NCBI RefSeq assembly: GCF_000469135.2
Contig: NZ_CP048117.1
Coordinates: 2,951,501-3,015,500, forward strand
Origin: Bacillus sp. SB49
GTDB taxonomy: Bacteria > Bacillota > Bacilli > Bacillales > Halobacillaceae
Length of the DNA stretch: 64,000 bases
Direction: 5' to 3'
Within the stretch, counting starts at the first letter, position 1. Each line of letters opens with the position of its first letter. Shown here in pieces: positions 42,831 through 50,577 of this stretch. The notes below the pieces were generated by a model, which did not search any database, had not been told where the DNA came from, and was given only the letters and a program-made list of their open reading frames with translations. A program made the translations under genes and the position numbers.

Positions 42831-43049
42831 TTATCTAATAACGTCCCGGTACTCAACGTTAAGAGCCTCGGCAATCAATTTAAGATCGATATTATTCCCC
42901 TCGTACCTATCAAAATCAGACGTTTCAATAGCATCGAGCTGATCGACGGTCAAATTTGACTTATCAGCAAGCTCCTTCTGGGTCATTCCTTGTTGCTCAC
43001 GGATCTCCGCTATGCGGGTATATAGAAACCCTTCAATGTTTTTACTCAT
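42831..43049 (-). CDS. Small XRE-family helix-turn-helix regulator
   Basis: 72-residue DNA-binding protein consisting of little more than one HTH_3 domain: 'IAEIREQQGMTQKELADKSNLTVDQLDAIET' covers helices 1-4. Similar in size to phage-type Cro proteins and small YozG/YgzD-like regulators. A GGGGGGG-containing site lies upstream of the ATG. It is monocistronic; target genes are not evident, though the flanking operons run in the same direction. Confidence 0.88.
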   Translation of the reverse strand: MSKNIEGFLYTRIAEIREQQGMTQKELADKSNLTVDQLDAIETSDFDRYEGNNIDLKLIAEALNVEYRDVIR

Positions 43050-43126
43050 GACACACCCCCCCTTTCTTACTTCTTATCTTAAACAAAATGAAGAAAAAAG
43101 AAAAAGATTCCCTGTTTCATCACCAA

Positions 43127-43822
43127 CTATTTGGAACGACGGAAGATGAGACAGTCATCCATTAATTCTGCTCCGTAGTAGCCGGCTGCAAGCAGCTCCT
43201 TCTGCGCAGTGAGATCCGCTCTTTGCACGACCTTCTCCCGTTCGTCCTCCCATTCCCATACGCCTGACACCGGGCGGTACAGGATATAACGGAGCATACC
43301 GGCGTACTTCTCTTTCAGACGGACAATCGCCATGCCTTGGGCAAGTTTGTCCTTCAGGCTGCTTATGTTCCGCGGATGAACCGTGCACAAGAGATGCGCT
43401 TTGTCGGTATCCTCTTCACGAAAGGCCTGCATGATCCATGCCCCCATCCGTTTCTGGAGCCGGTTCCCGCGATAATCCGGCCGGACACAGGAAATTTCCT
43501 GATGAACGACAAGGTCCCACTCTTCTTCCGGAAGGCCGATATCCATGCCGAGGTTTTCCGGATCCGGACCTGGGTACCATAGTGCCCGAAAGGCGATCAG
43601 TTCCTCCTCGACAAAGACACCGATCAACAGCCCGGCTCCTTCTAAAATGGTGTTAAATTCCTGTTTCGAGAGCGGTTGGAGCGTGTCTTTTTCCTGAACC
43701 TGCGCTTCGACGATCATCTGCATGTGGAGCAGATCCTCAATATCTTCGGCTCCTAAACGCCGCACATGATAAACGGATACTCTGCCTGTCGGGTGGTGGA
43801 TGATTTCTCCATGTGCTTTCAT
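43127..43822 (-). CDS. GNAT acyltransferase, probable N-succinyltransferase of the D-amino acid pathway
   Basis: 231-residue GNAT-fold protein. Core motif A is 'EISCVRPDYRGNRLQKRMGAWIMQ' with the R-x-x-G-N acyl-CoA loop, followed by 'HLLCTVHPRNISSLKDKLAQGM'. Size and the C-terminal extension match acyltransferases found next to NSAR genes, which transfer succinyl from succinyl-CoA to D-amino acids. Enzyme specificity is inferred from the operon. GAGGG precedes the ATG. Ninth base after the racemase gene; last gene of the operon. Confidence 0.78.
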   Translation of the reverse strand: MKAHGEIIHHPTGRVSVYHVRRLGAEDIEDLLHMQMIVEAQVQEKDTLQPLSKQEFNTILEGAGLLIGVFVEEELIAFRALWYPGPDPENLGMDIGLPEEEWDLVVHQEISCVRPDYRGNRLQKRMGAWIMQAFREEDTDKAHLLCTVHPRNISSLKDKLAQGMAIVRLKEKYAGMLRYILYRPVSGVWEWEDEREKVVQRADLTAQKELLAAGYYGAELMDDCLIFRRSK

Positions 43823-43831
43823 GATGATCCC

Positions 43832-44950
43832 TCATTTCCTGATGCTTGTGAATCGTTCTTTATACAGGGTGATCGTTTCGATGTAGTCACCGTCCGGCTC
43901 ATAGCCGATTCCTGGTCTGTCGGGAACGTGGATGATCCCATCCTTCATTTCAACCGCTGGAGAAATGATGTCCCTCTCCCAATAATGAGAGGATGGAGCC
44001 GTATCTCCGGGATATGTAAATCCCTCAAGCGAGGTGATCGCTATGTTGTGCGCCCGGCCGATTCCCGTTTCCAGCATACCACCGCACCACATTGGAATGT
44101 TTTTCTCCATGCACAGATCATGGATGGCGAGCGTTTCCGTCAGACCTCCGACACGACCTACTTTCAAGTTGACAATTCGGCAGCTGTCGAGCTCCACCGC
44201 TTTCCTGACGTCCTCTTTCGTATGCAGGCTTTCATCCAGGCAGATCGGTGTCTGCAAATGCTTCTGCAGCTTGGCGTGATCGATGATATCGTCATGGTCG
44301 AGCGGCTGTTCAATCATCATCAGTCCAAAACGATCAAACTTCTTCAAGTGATCGATGTCCTCCAATGTATAAGCACAGTTGGCATCCGCCATCAGCTCGA
44401 TGTCGGGGAAAGTTTCCCGTATCGCTTCCAACACGTCCATGTCCCAGCCCGGTTTCACTTTCACCTTGATCCGTTTATATCCTGCATCGATGAAGTCCCG
44501 CACCTTTTCAAGCAGGACTTCCTTCGTTTCTGTGATTCCAATGCTGACACCGACATCAATTTCCTTCTTGGTGCCACCAAGTACCTCACTCAATGTACGC
44601 CCTTCTTCCTTCGCATAAGCGTCCCAGACAGCCTGTTCGACGGCTGCCTTTGCATTGAAGTTCCCCCGGATCGACCGGAAACGTTCTGCAACCTCTGACG
44701 GATGGTCCAGCGCTTCCTCCAGCACCAACGGGAAAAGGAAATCCTTCATGATCGGCAGATTGGTCCCGATTGTTTCTTCATTATAGATCGGCTCCTTGAT
44801 GGATACCGACTCCGCCCATCCGGAATACCCACTGTCCGTCTTTGCTTCAATAATAAGGACGTCCTTATCGTATTCCGTTCCCACACTCGTCGTAAACGGG
44901 TGGAGGAGATCCATTTTTATGTGTCTTAGTATGATTTCGTTGATTTTCAT
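43832..44950 (-). CDS. Enolase-superfamily o-succinylbenzoate synthase / N-succinylamino acid racemase
   Basis: 372 residues, MLE-subgroup enolase superfamily. Catalytic Lys162/164 in RIKVKVKPG, metal ligands Asp189 (MADANC), Glu214 (MIEQP), Asp239 (CLDES) and Lys263 (VNLKVGRVGG) are all present. NSAR/OSBS enzymes of this family make o-succinylbenzoate for menaquinone or racemise N-succinylamino acids. No other men gene is here; a GNAT and an M20 hydrolase flank it, favouring the racemase role. GGGAGGGG precedes the ATG. Confidence 0.88.
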   Translation of the reverse strand: MKINEIILRHIKMDLLHPFTTSVGTEYDKDVLIIEAKTDSGYSGWAESVSIKEPIYNEETIGTNLPIMKDFLFPLVLEEALDHPSEVAERFRSIRGNFNAKAAVEQAVWDAYAKEEGRTLSEVLGGTKKEIDVGVSIGITETKEVLLEKVRDFIDAGYKRIKVKVKPGWDMDVLEAIRETFPDIELMADANCAYTLEDIDHLKKFDRFGLMMIEQPLDHDDIIDHAKLQKHLQTPICLDESLHTKEDVRKAVELDSCRIVNLKVGRVGGLTETLAIHDLCMEKNIPMWCGGMLETGIGRAHNIAITSLEGFTYPGDTAPSSHYWERDIISPAVEMKDGIIHVPDRPGIGYEPDGDYIETITLYKERFTSIRK

Positions 44951-44951
44951 G

Positions 44952-46064
44952 TCATTTCCCCTCCCAGGTGACGTGGTCCGCTTCCAGAAGCAGCGCCTCC
45001 AAAATGTCGACTCCGGTGAAGAGCGCGGATGTATCGAAAGTCATTTTCGGATGATGAAGTCCCGGCTCAAGTCCACATCCAAGACCGATCATCGTCGCCG
45101 GCAGCCCTTTTTGGTGATGCGTGTAAAAGTGGAAGTCCTCTGCCCCCGGAGAAACACACGGCGGGACGACAGCATCATCCGAGACAGCCACTCCGATCGC
45201 CTTTTCAGCAAGTGCCACCGCTTGTTCGTGCTTGACTGCAGCAGGGGAAAATTCCACCCACTCCCATTCGATGTCTGTCTTTGTGTCCAAAGCCACCTGT
45301 CTCATAAGCGTCTCCGCCTGTTTCATGATGTCATCCAAAGTCCCTGTCTCCGCTGCCCGTGCATCGAACGTGAGACGGGCTTTTTCAGGAATGGCATTGG
45401 ATGCTTCTCCAGCATGGAACTCCGTCACTTTGAACGAATACGGACGGTCGATGTGAACCTGCTTCAACGCTTCCAATAGTCTGGTTCCAGCTTCGATCGG
45501 GTTATTCGCAAATTCCGGACGGGCGGCATGGGCAGGAACACCACGTACGACGGCTTTCAGTGTGACGATCGATCCGTGGAGAATAACGGGCGCCGCCTTT
45601 TTGTTCGGTACTTCCTTCGCCGGGCGGAGGTGAATCCCTCCAAGAAACCGGACGTCATCCAGAGCTCCTCCCTTGAGCATCTGCAGGGCACCGGCCGCAA
45701 TTTCCTCTGCGGGTTGAAAAATAAACCGCAGGGTATGATGGTAAGAATGCCCCGACTCCACAGCTCTTAAAGCGGTGTGCAGCACCATCGTACTGTGGGC
45801 GTCATGGCCGCAAGCGTGGTTCGGCCTCACTTCCCCGTCCACTTCCTGGAGCAGTGCATCCATATCGGCACGCAGGGCGATCACGGCATTCGTTTCCCCG
45901 CTTAACTCAGCATAAAAACCGTGATGGTCCGGAAATGTACGGAGGGCAAAACCAGCCGCCTCAAGCCTTCCCCTCAGATAGGCGGAAGTATTCTGCTCTT
46001 TTCCACTAGGCTCTGCAAGCTTATGCAAATCTTCATAGGTTCGTAGAATATCTTCGTGTTGCAA
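44952..46064 (-). CDS. M20 family amidohydrolase, probable N-acyl/N-succinyl amino acid deacylase
   Basis: 370-residue metallohydrolase of the M20D/amidohydrolase group. Metal-binding 'NHACGHDAHSTMVLHTALRA' (Cys/His/Asp), 'FQPAEEIAAGA' (catalytic and metal Glu), the His in 'HLRPAKEVPNK' and 'PGAEDFHFY' near the C-terminus. A dimerisation domain lies between. In this operon it should release L-amino acid from the N-acyl-L product of the racemase. TTG start with GGGAGGA upstream; one base separates its stop from the racemase ATG. Confidence 0.88.
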   Translation of the reverse strand: MQHEDILRTYEDLHKLAEPSGKEQNTSAYLRGRLEAAGFALRTFPDHHGFYAELSGETNAVIALRADMDALLQEVDGEVRPNHACGHDAHSTMVLHTALRAVESGHSYHHTLRFIFQPAEEIAAGALQMLKGGALDDVRFLGGIHLRPAKEVPNKKAAPVILHGSIVTLKAVVRGVPAHAARPEFANNPIEAGTRLLEALKQVHIDRPYSFKVTEFHAGEASNAIPEKARLTFDARAAETGTLDDIMKQAETLMRQVALDTKTDIEWEWVEFSPAAVKHEQAVALAEKAIGVAVSDDAVVPPCVSPGAEDFHFYTHHQKGLPATMIGLGCGLEPGLHHPKMTFDTSALFTGVDILEALLLEADHVTWEGK

Positions 46065-46085
46065 TGGTGAGTCCTCCCTCTATGG

Positions 46086-47462
46086 TTAGAAAATCAAGTG
46101 AGCGATGCCGACGACAATCGGCAGCGTAATCAACGTTCGTAGCAGGAAAATAAACACAAGGTCCTTGAAGGAAACCGGAAGTTTCGATCCAAGCAGCAAG
46201 CCCCCCATTTCCGACAAGTAAACAAGTTGCGTAACAGATACGCTTGCAATGATAAAGCGCGTCATTTCACTTTCTATCCCGCTTCCGATGATAGCCGGCA
46301 GAAACATATCTGCAAAACCGACGACCATCGTCTGACCGGCTGCCTCTGCTTCCGGCACCTGCATCAGCATAAGCAGCCATTCGAACGGCTTGCCGATGAT
46401 GGTGAAAAAGGAAGTGAATTCTGCTATGACGACAGCGACCGTTCCAATCGCCATGACGACAGGAAGGACGCCGATCCACATATCCAGCACGTTCTGCATT
46501 CCCTCTTTCAGTGTCGCTTTCACACCGCCGCCGCTTCTCGCCTTCCTGAGCGCCTGAGTCGTTCCCCAGCGGAACAGCGAAGTCCCCGACGGAATCGCTT
46601 CTTCGGTCTTTCTTGTCGTTCCCTCATAGACGTCATCCTTCTTCCAGGACAACGGAGGAATACGAGGCATAATCAAAGCAGCAGCAAGCCCTGCTATGAT
46701 GATCGTGGCGTAATAAGGCAGGAAATAGCTCTCCATTTCCAGGTAACTGATGACGACAATCGTGAATGTGATCGAGACAATGGAGAACGTCGTCGCGACG
46801 ACACCTGCTTCTCTTTTTGTGTAATACCCTTCTTCATACTGCTTCGATGTCAACAGGACACCGATGGTCCCGTCCCCGACCCAGGAAGCGAGACAGTCCA
46901 ACGAGGAACGCCCGGGAAGAGTGAACAGAGGACGCATCACTTTACGAAGCAGCGCTCCGACGAATTCAAGCAGACCGAAATTCAGCAGCAATGGAAGCAG
47001 AAAACCTGCCAATAGAAAGGTCGTGAACAGAACAGGCAAAAGGTCGAACAACAGCATTCCGCCTGTCACGTCGGACGTCAGAAAATCGGGCCCCAGCGTA
47101 AGAAGAGCCATCCAGGCAAAGATCATCCCGAGAACCCTCGTCATCACCCAGTTTTTACGGACATAAAACAGGGCCATCCAATAGGTGGATTCCATGATCC
47201 ATTTCGGCTTCCACAAATAAGCGGCGAGCGATCCAATGACAGAGATCGTTATCGCCAGCACCGTCAGGACAGGTATTGTGCCGGCAAACCCTTCATTCAG
47301 CCCATTCGCAAGGAAAGCGACGGGAATCGTGATCCCATCCTCCGTCTGAATCGGCACCATAAAAAACAACATCCCCAACAGGGACGGAAGAATGAATGCC
47401 GCGTAATCCTTGGCAGAAAACCTCTTTTTCTCACGTTCGACATGCTTCCACTGTTCCTGCAT
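46086..47462 (-). CDS. yjiH: YjiH family (nucleoside-recognition/gate domain) membrane protein
   Basis: 458 residues, about ten to eleven helices, with two Gate (nucleoside recognition) domains: 'FLTSDVTGGMLLFDLLPVLFTTFLLAGFLLP' and 'FLPAIIGSGIESEMTRFIIASVSVTQLVYLSEMGGLLLGSKLP' in outline. YjiH proteins are found next to peptidases and amino acid enzymes; a transport role is plausible but unproven. The longer frame begins at a GTG; ATG at 47462 has GAGGAG eight bases upstream. Second gene of the RpiR-controlled operon. Confidence 0.85.
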   Translation of the reverse strand: MQEQWKHVEREKKRFSAKDYAAFILPSLLGMLFFMVPIQTEDGITIPVAFLANGLNEGFAGTIPVLTVLAITISVIGSLAAYLWKPKWIMESTYWMALFYVRKNWVMTRVLGMIFAWMALLTLGPDFLTSDVTGGMLLFDLLPVLFTTFLLAGFLLPLLLNFGLLEFVGALLRKVMRPLFTLPGRSSLDCLASWVGDGTIGVLLTSKQYEEGYYTKREAGVVATTFSIVSITFTIVVISYLEMESYFLPYYATIIIAGLAAALIMPRIPPLSWKKDDVYEGTTRKTEEAIPSGTSLFRWGTTQALRKARSGGGVKATLKEGMQNVLDMWIGVLPVVMAIGTVAVVIAEFTSFFTIIGKPFEWLLMLMQVPEAEAAGQTMVVGFADMFLPAIIGSGIESEMTRFIIASVSVTQLVYLSEMGGLLLGSKLPVSFKDLVFIFLLRTLITLPIVVGIAHLIF

Positions 47463-47477
47463 CCCTTCCACTCCTCT

Positions 47478-48308
47478 TCATTCTAAAAATAGATTCTGTT
47501 CAGCATAGAGCTGTTCCATTCGCTGCTGACGCTCGCGCATTTCGTTTCCGCCTTCTTCCATAACCGCTTCGATCAGCATTTCCGATATGCTTACGGCTCC
47601 CGCGATGGAGTGATAATCCGATTCCATCCGCTCTTCTGTCGTCACCGTGATGTCTGCTGATCGGGCAGGCGGGGCGAGCGCTTTGTTCGTAAGTACGAGC
47701 ACCACCGCCCCTTGCTTCTTGGCTTCTTCCGCCAACAACATCCCTTCTTTTCGGTATCTTGGAAAAGAAAATAATACAAGAAGGGAATTCTCCCGAATAT
47801 CACCTATATCTTCTGCTGCCACGCCGTCAGGACCGGATAAGGACACTCTGCTTCTCAACATCCTAAGCGCCGCGTAGAACCAGTAACCCACAGCATAGGA
47901 GCTGCCGAAACCTGCGATATGGACTTGTTCGGCTGCGATTAAAGCATCGACCGCCTGCTTCAACTGCCCTCGATCCAGCTGTTCCAGTAATTGACCGAAC
48001 ACATGCCTTTCTTTCTCCGCAACGTCAGAAAAAACATCGTATGCCGGGGAATGCTCCCGTACGCTCTGCTTCTGCATGAGAAACTCCTCTCTGATTGCCT
48101 CCTGAAGATGAGAAAAGCCGCGAAACCCAAGGACGTTGGAAAGTCGAATGACCGTCGTTTCACTCACTCCCGCCAGCCTGCCAAGCCGGGACGCGGTTGC
48201 AAGCGCGCTTTCTTCCCGGTGATCGATCATATAAGCCGCCACCTTTTTTTGACCTGGTGATAAGGAGGAATAAACACCTTTGATCGTTTCCAGCACCGAT
48301 TCTTCCAT
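47478..48308 (-). CDS. MurR/RpiR family transcriptional regulator
   Basis: 276 residues: N-terminal HTH_6 domain ('SPGQKKVAAYMIDHREESALATASRLGRLAGVSETTVIRLSNVLGFRGFSHLQEAIREEF' in outline), then a SIS domain with 'AGFGSSYAVGYWFYAALRML' sugar-phosphate-like site and 'LVLFSFPRYRKEGMLLAEEAKKQGA'. First gene of the YjiH-M20-racemase-GNAT operon and its likely controller. The SIS domain suggests a phosphorylated or amino-sugar-like ligand, or has been recruited for another ligand. GGAGGG precedes the ATG. Confidence 0.92.
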   Translation of the reverse strand: MEESVLETIKGVYSSLSPGQKKVAAYMIDHREESALATASRLGRLAGVSETTVIRLSNVLGFRGFSHLQEAIREEFLMQKQSVREHSPAYDVFSDVAEKERHVFGQLLEQLDRGQLKQAVDALIAAEQVHIAGFGSSYAVGYWFYAALRMLRSRVSLSGPDGVAAEDIGDIRENSLLVLFSFPRYRKEGMLLAEEAKKQGAVVLVLTNKALAPPARSADITVTTEERMESDYHSIAGAVSISEMLIEAVMEEGGNEMRERQQRMEQLYAEQNLFLE

Positions 48309-48428
48309 CCTTTTCCCTCCTTTATTCTCGATGAAGGATTTCCTTCTTTTTTATAAATGTACCGCATCTAATCCTTCCTTACAATCATTTGTTTGAAAAT
48401 TACGAAATAATCATCCCCCGCTCGCGTA

Positions 48429-48457
48429 TTGTATAAATATTCAAACAGGTGTATGAT
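48429..48457 (+). promoter_or_regulatory. SigmaA-type promoter of the transglutaminase-like gene
   Basis: TTGTAT (48429-48434), 17-base spacer, TATGAT (48452-48457), about 30 bases ahead of the TTG start at 48487. Confidence 0.65.
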
Positions 48458-48486
48458 AACTGGAAAAAGAAAGTTGGGGACAGATC

Positions 48487-49095
48487 TTGAAACAAACACT
48501 GCAATCCGCCAAACTCTCTGACTACTTACAAGAGTCAGAGGTGGTAGATTATAATCATCCCTCGATCGTAAAACTATCGGAACAGCTATTTGACAAAAAG
48601 CAGACAGATATAGAGAAAGCAGAAGCGGCATTCACCTTCGTGCGCGATGAAATCGCTCATTCCTGGGATATTCAGAGTACGGCAGTTACCCGTACGGCAT
48701 CTGAAGTATGGAAGGAGAAAGAGGGCATCTGTTATGCGAAATCAAATCTACTGGCGGCTCTGCTTAGAAGCGAAGGGATTCCCACAGGCTTCTGCTATCA
48801 GCGGCTGATGCTTTTCGACAAGCCGGAGAAAGGCTACTGCATCCATGCACTGAACAGCGTCTATCTCAAGACGTTGGAGCGTTGGATAAGAGTCGACGCC
48901 CGCGGGAATAAGCCGGGTGTTCACGCCTTATTCTCCACGACAGAAGAACACCTTGCTTTTCAGACGGAGGAGGACAAGGGAGAAAAAGATTATCCGGTTA
49001 TTTATACCCAACCGAACGAAAAGACGATGCAGGTGCTGCAGACGCATACGGATGCTCTCCACATGTACTTACACCATCTTCCCGACGACTTATGA
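48487..49095 (+). CDS. Transglutaminase-like (papain-fold) domain protein
   Basis: 202-residue cytosolic protein with a transglutaminase-core domain. The catalytic triad is visible: Cys in 'KEGICYAKSNLLAALLRSEGIPTGFCYQ', His in 'GYCIHALNSVYL' and Asp in 'RWIRVDARGN'. Such domains act as proteases or acyltransferases of unknown substrate. Start is TTG at 48487 with GGGGA upstream. A promoter lies 30 bases before it. The C-terminus overlaps the region where the next gene's frame is already open. Confidence 0.88.
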   Translation: MKQTLQSAKLSDYLQESEVVDYNHPSIVKLSEQLFDKKQTDIEKAEAAFTFVRDEIAHSWDIQSTAVTRTASEVWKEKEGICYAKSNLLAALLRSEGIPTGFCYQRLMLFDKPEKGYCIHALNSVYLKTLERWIRVDARGNKPGVHALFSTTEEHLAFQTEEDKGEKDYPVIYTQPNEKTMQVLQTHTDALHMYLHHLPDDL

Positions 49096-49147
49096 AAAAA
49101 CCGATGATATTATTACCCGCAACCATACGGGGACATTGGAGGAAACG

Positions 49148-49777
49148 TTGGATTCTACAGCCGCTGCTTTAGCGAACGGGGAAGAAGCATGTTCGCTCAT
49201 GAAGAAGAACATGCAGTTGTACCGTTCTGTCGGATTCGTCCTTTATGAAGAGATATTGTGTATGAACCAAACGGAAGCAATATCAAGGGGCATCCTTGAA
49301 AATAAAACGATGACTTTAAAGAAACGAGGGATTTCCATGCAGCAAATCGTTCATACGTGGGTACCTCATAAAGAGCTCACCCATTACATCGCTATCGATC
49401 AATGGAAACAGGACTTGGACAGGCTGGAGTTGACGTTTTATTTATGTAAGAAAGACAGCTATTACGGCACAGAATTTGATGACAAAACAGCCACATTCCT
49501 CTTTGATTCACCGGTTGCTGTCCGTTATTCGGATGAAGGAATGAGAACAGATTTGATCGATGCTCCCTTCGTTGACAAGGAAGGAGTGGCGCGGGATCGC
49601 GTCTGGCCGTACTTCATCGTGGAACATGCGCATTTCACAGATTGGCAGAAGCAGTACGGAACCATCGGAGACGGTTCCGATGTGGTCTGTTACGGTTTGA
49701 CAGAGCAGCATTATCTCATTGAAGTCATCAGCTATACCCCGCCTGTGGTAACGATAGGAAGGAAAGAACCAGAGTAA
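49148..49777 (+). CDS. Hypothetical protein, unrecognised
   Basis: I do not recognise this protein. The frame is open from 48917; I prefer a TTG at 49148 because TTGGAGGAAACG provides a strong ribosome site (209 residues). An ATG at 49337 after GAGGG would give 146 residues. The N-terminal part (about 1-63) is helical and charged; the C-terminal part from 'MQQIVHTWVPHKELTHYIAIDQW' is mixed alpha/beta with 'FIVEHAHFTDWQKQYG' and ends in 'ISYTPPVVTIGRKEPE'. No membrane segment. It lies 52 bases after the transglutaminase gene in the same direction and shares its terminator. Confidence 0.6.
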   Translation: MDSTAAALANGEEACSLMKKNMQLYRSVGFVLYEEILCMNQTEAISRGILENKTMTLKKRGISMQQIVHTWVPHKELTHYIAIDQWKQDLDRLELTFYLCKKDSYYGTEFDDKTATFLFDSPVAVRYSDEGMRTDLIDAPFVDKEGVARDRVWPYFIVEHAHFTDWQKQYGTIGDGSDVVCYGLTEQHYLIEVISYTPPVVTIGRKEPE

Positions 49778-49810
49778 AAGGTCGTATCATAAGAGATACG
49801 ACCTTTTTTT
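49776..49810 (+). terminator. Terminator of the transglutaminase-hypothetical operon
   Basis: Perfect stem AAAAGGTCGTATC / GATACGACCTTTT with loop ATAAGA and seven T residues; it overlaps the stop codon. Confidence 0.92.
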
Positions 49811-49928
49811 AATAGAGCAGCATCTCATAACTTCCACGGACCGCCAAAACGATACCCATCGTTTTGTTGAACAACTCACCTTCCTCTTCTGTCAAAGATT
49901 CATGTTTAACTACCTTCAAAAGCTGCAT
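49809..49928 (-). CDS. Possible short gene or gene remnant, 39 residues
   Basis: On the minus strand the frame reads MQLLKVVKHESLTEEEGELF followed by a hydrophobic-mixed end MGIVLAVRGSYEMLLY before TAA. It looks protein-like (amphipathic, charge-balanced), and the frame stays open about 20 codons upstream of the ATG (including VNVVFLIHYR), but I see no ribosome site for the ATG or the upstream GTG at 49958. It may be the 3' end of a decayed gene, or chance. Low confidence. Confidence 0.2.
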   Translation of the reverse strand: MQLLKVVKHESLTEEEGELFNKTMGIVLAVRGSYEMLLY

Positions 49929-50032
49929 TCTGTAATGAATAAGAAATACAACGTTCACAAAATGTTCACTTACGAAGCAGCATTCCTTCTCGCTATAATG
50001 CAGAAATAACCAAGAGAAAGGATGTTATCTTT

Positions 50033-50521
50033 ATGCCCACAAATAAAAAAGAAAACCTGCAATTCGGCTTTCTGATGTGTTTCGGTATGGTCTTAGTCAT
50101 GACGATATACAACTTTTATCTTCACGGAACGATCCATGAGATGACCTTCATGGAAGGAGTGCTTAACTTCCTGATTGCGTTTATCGTCGCCTTCATTCTT
50201 GATTTATTCATCGTCGGACCGACCGCTAAGAAAGTCGCCTTCAAGCTGACGGCTCGTACATCGAAGAAGCTTTACAAGATCCTGGCAATTTCCATAAGCA
50301 TGGTCATCGGCATGGCGGCACTTATGTCGATGTTCGGACTAGTGACAATGAGCCTTCACAGCGGCTTCCACGTAGAAACGGTCGTTACTGATTACCTGAC
50401 TATCTTCGGTTCGAATTTCATCCTGGCGCTCCCTTTGCAGCTTATCGTCATGGGACCGCTTGTACGCTTCCTTTTCACAAAGTTCATTCAATCACCAGGG
50501 GCAGCTTCCGCAACCGTATAG
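50033..50521 (+). CDS. DUF2798 family membrane protein
   Basis: 162 residues with four hydrophobic helices arranged as two repeated pairs: 'FGFLMCFGMVLVMTIYNFYLHG' with 'GVLNFLIAFIVAFILDLFIVGP' in the first half, and 'ILAISISMVIGMAALMSMFGLV' with 'FILALPLQLIVMGPLVRFLFTKF' in the second. This two-fold layout is typical of DUF2798. Function unknown. GAGAAAGGATG lies upstream. TATAAT at about 49994 and two GTTCAC direct repeats (49953-49969) are in the upstream region. Monocistronic. Confidence 0.83.
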   Translation: MPTNKKENLQFGFLMCFGMVLVMTIYNFYLHGTIHEMTFMEGVLNFLIAFIVAFILDLFIVGPTAKKVAFKLTARTSKKLYKILAISISMVIGMAALMSMFGLVTMSLHSGFHVETVVTDYLTIFGSNFILALPLQLIVMGPLVRFLFTKFIQSPGAASATV

Positions 50522-50527
50522 AAAACG

Positions 50528-50567
50528 AAAAAACCATCTCTCCTTTCATAGGGAGAGATGGTTTTTT
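50528..50567. terminator. Bidirectional terminator between convergent genes
   Basis: Perfect stem AAAAAACCATCTCTCC / GGAGAGATGGTTTTTT around an eight-base loop, serving the DUF2798 gene on the plus strand and the regulator gene on the minus strand. Confidence 0.92.
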
Positions 50568-50577
50568 ATAAACCGTT

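Noticed and set aside
43832-44950. Calling the enolase-superfamily gene menC
   Set aside because: Catalytic residues do not separate OSBS from NSAR; the flanking GNAT and M20 genes favour the racemase and no men genes are near.
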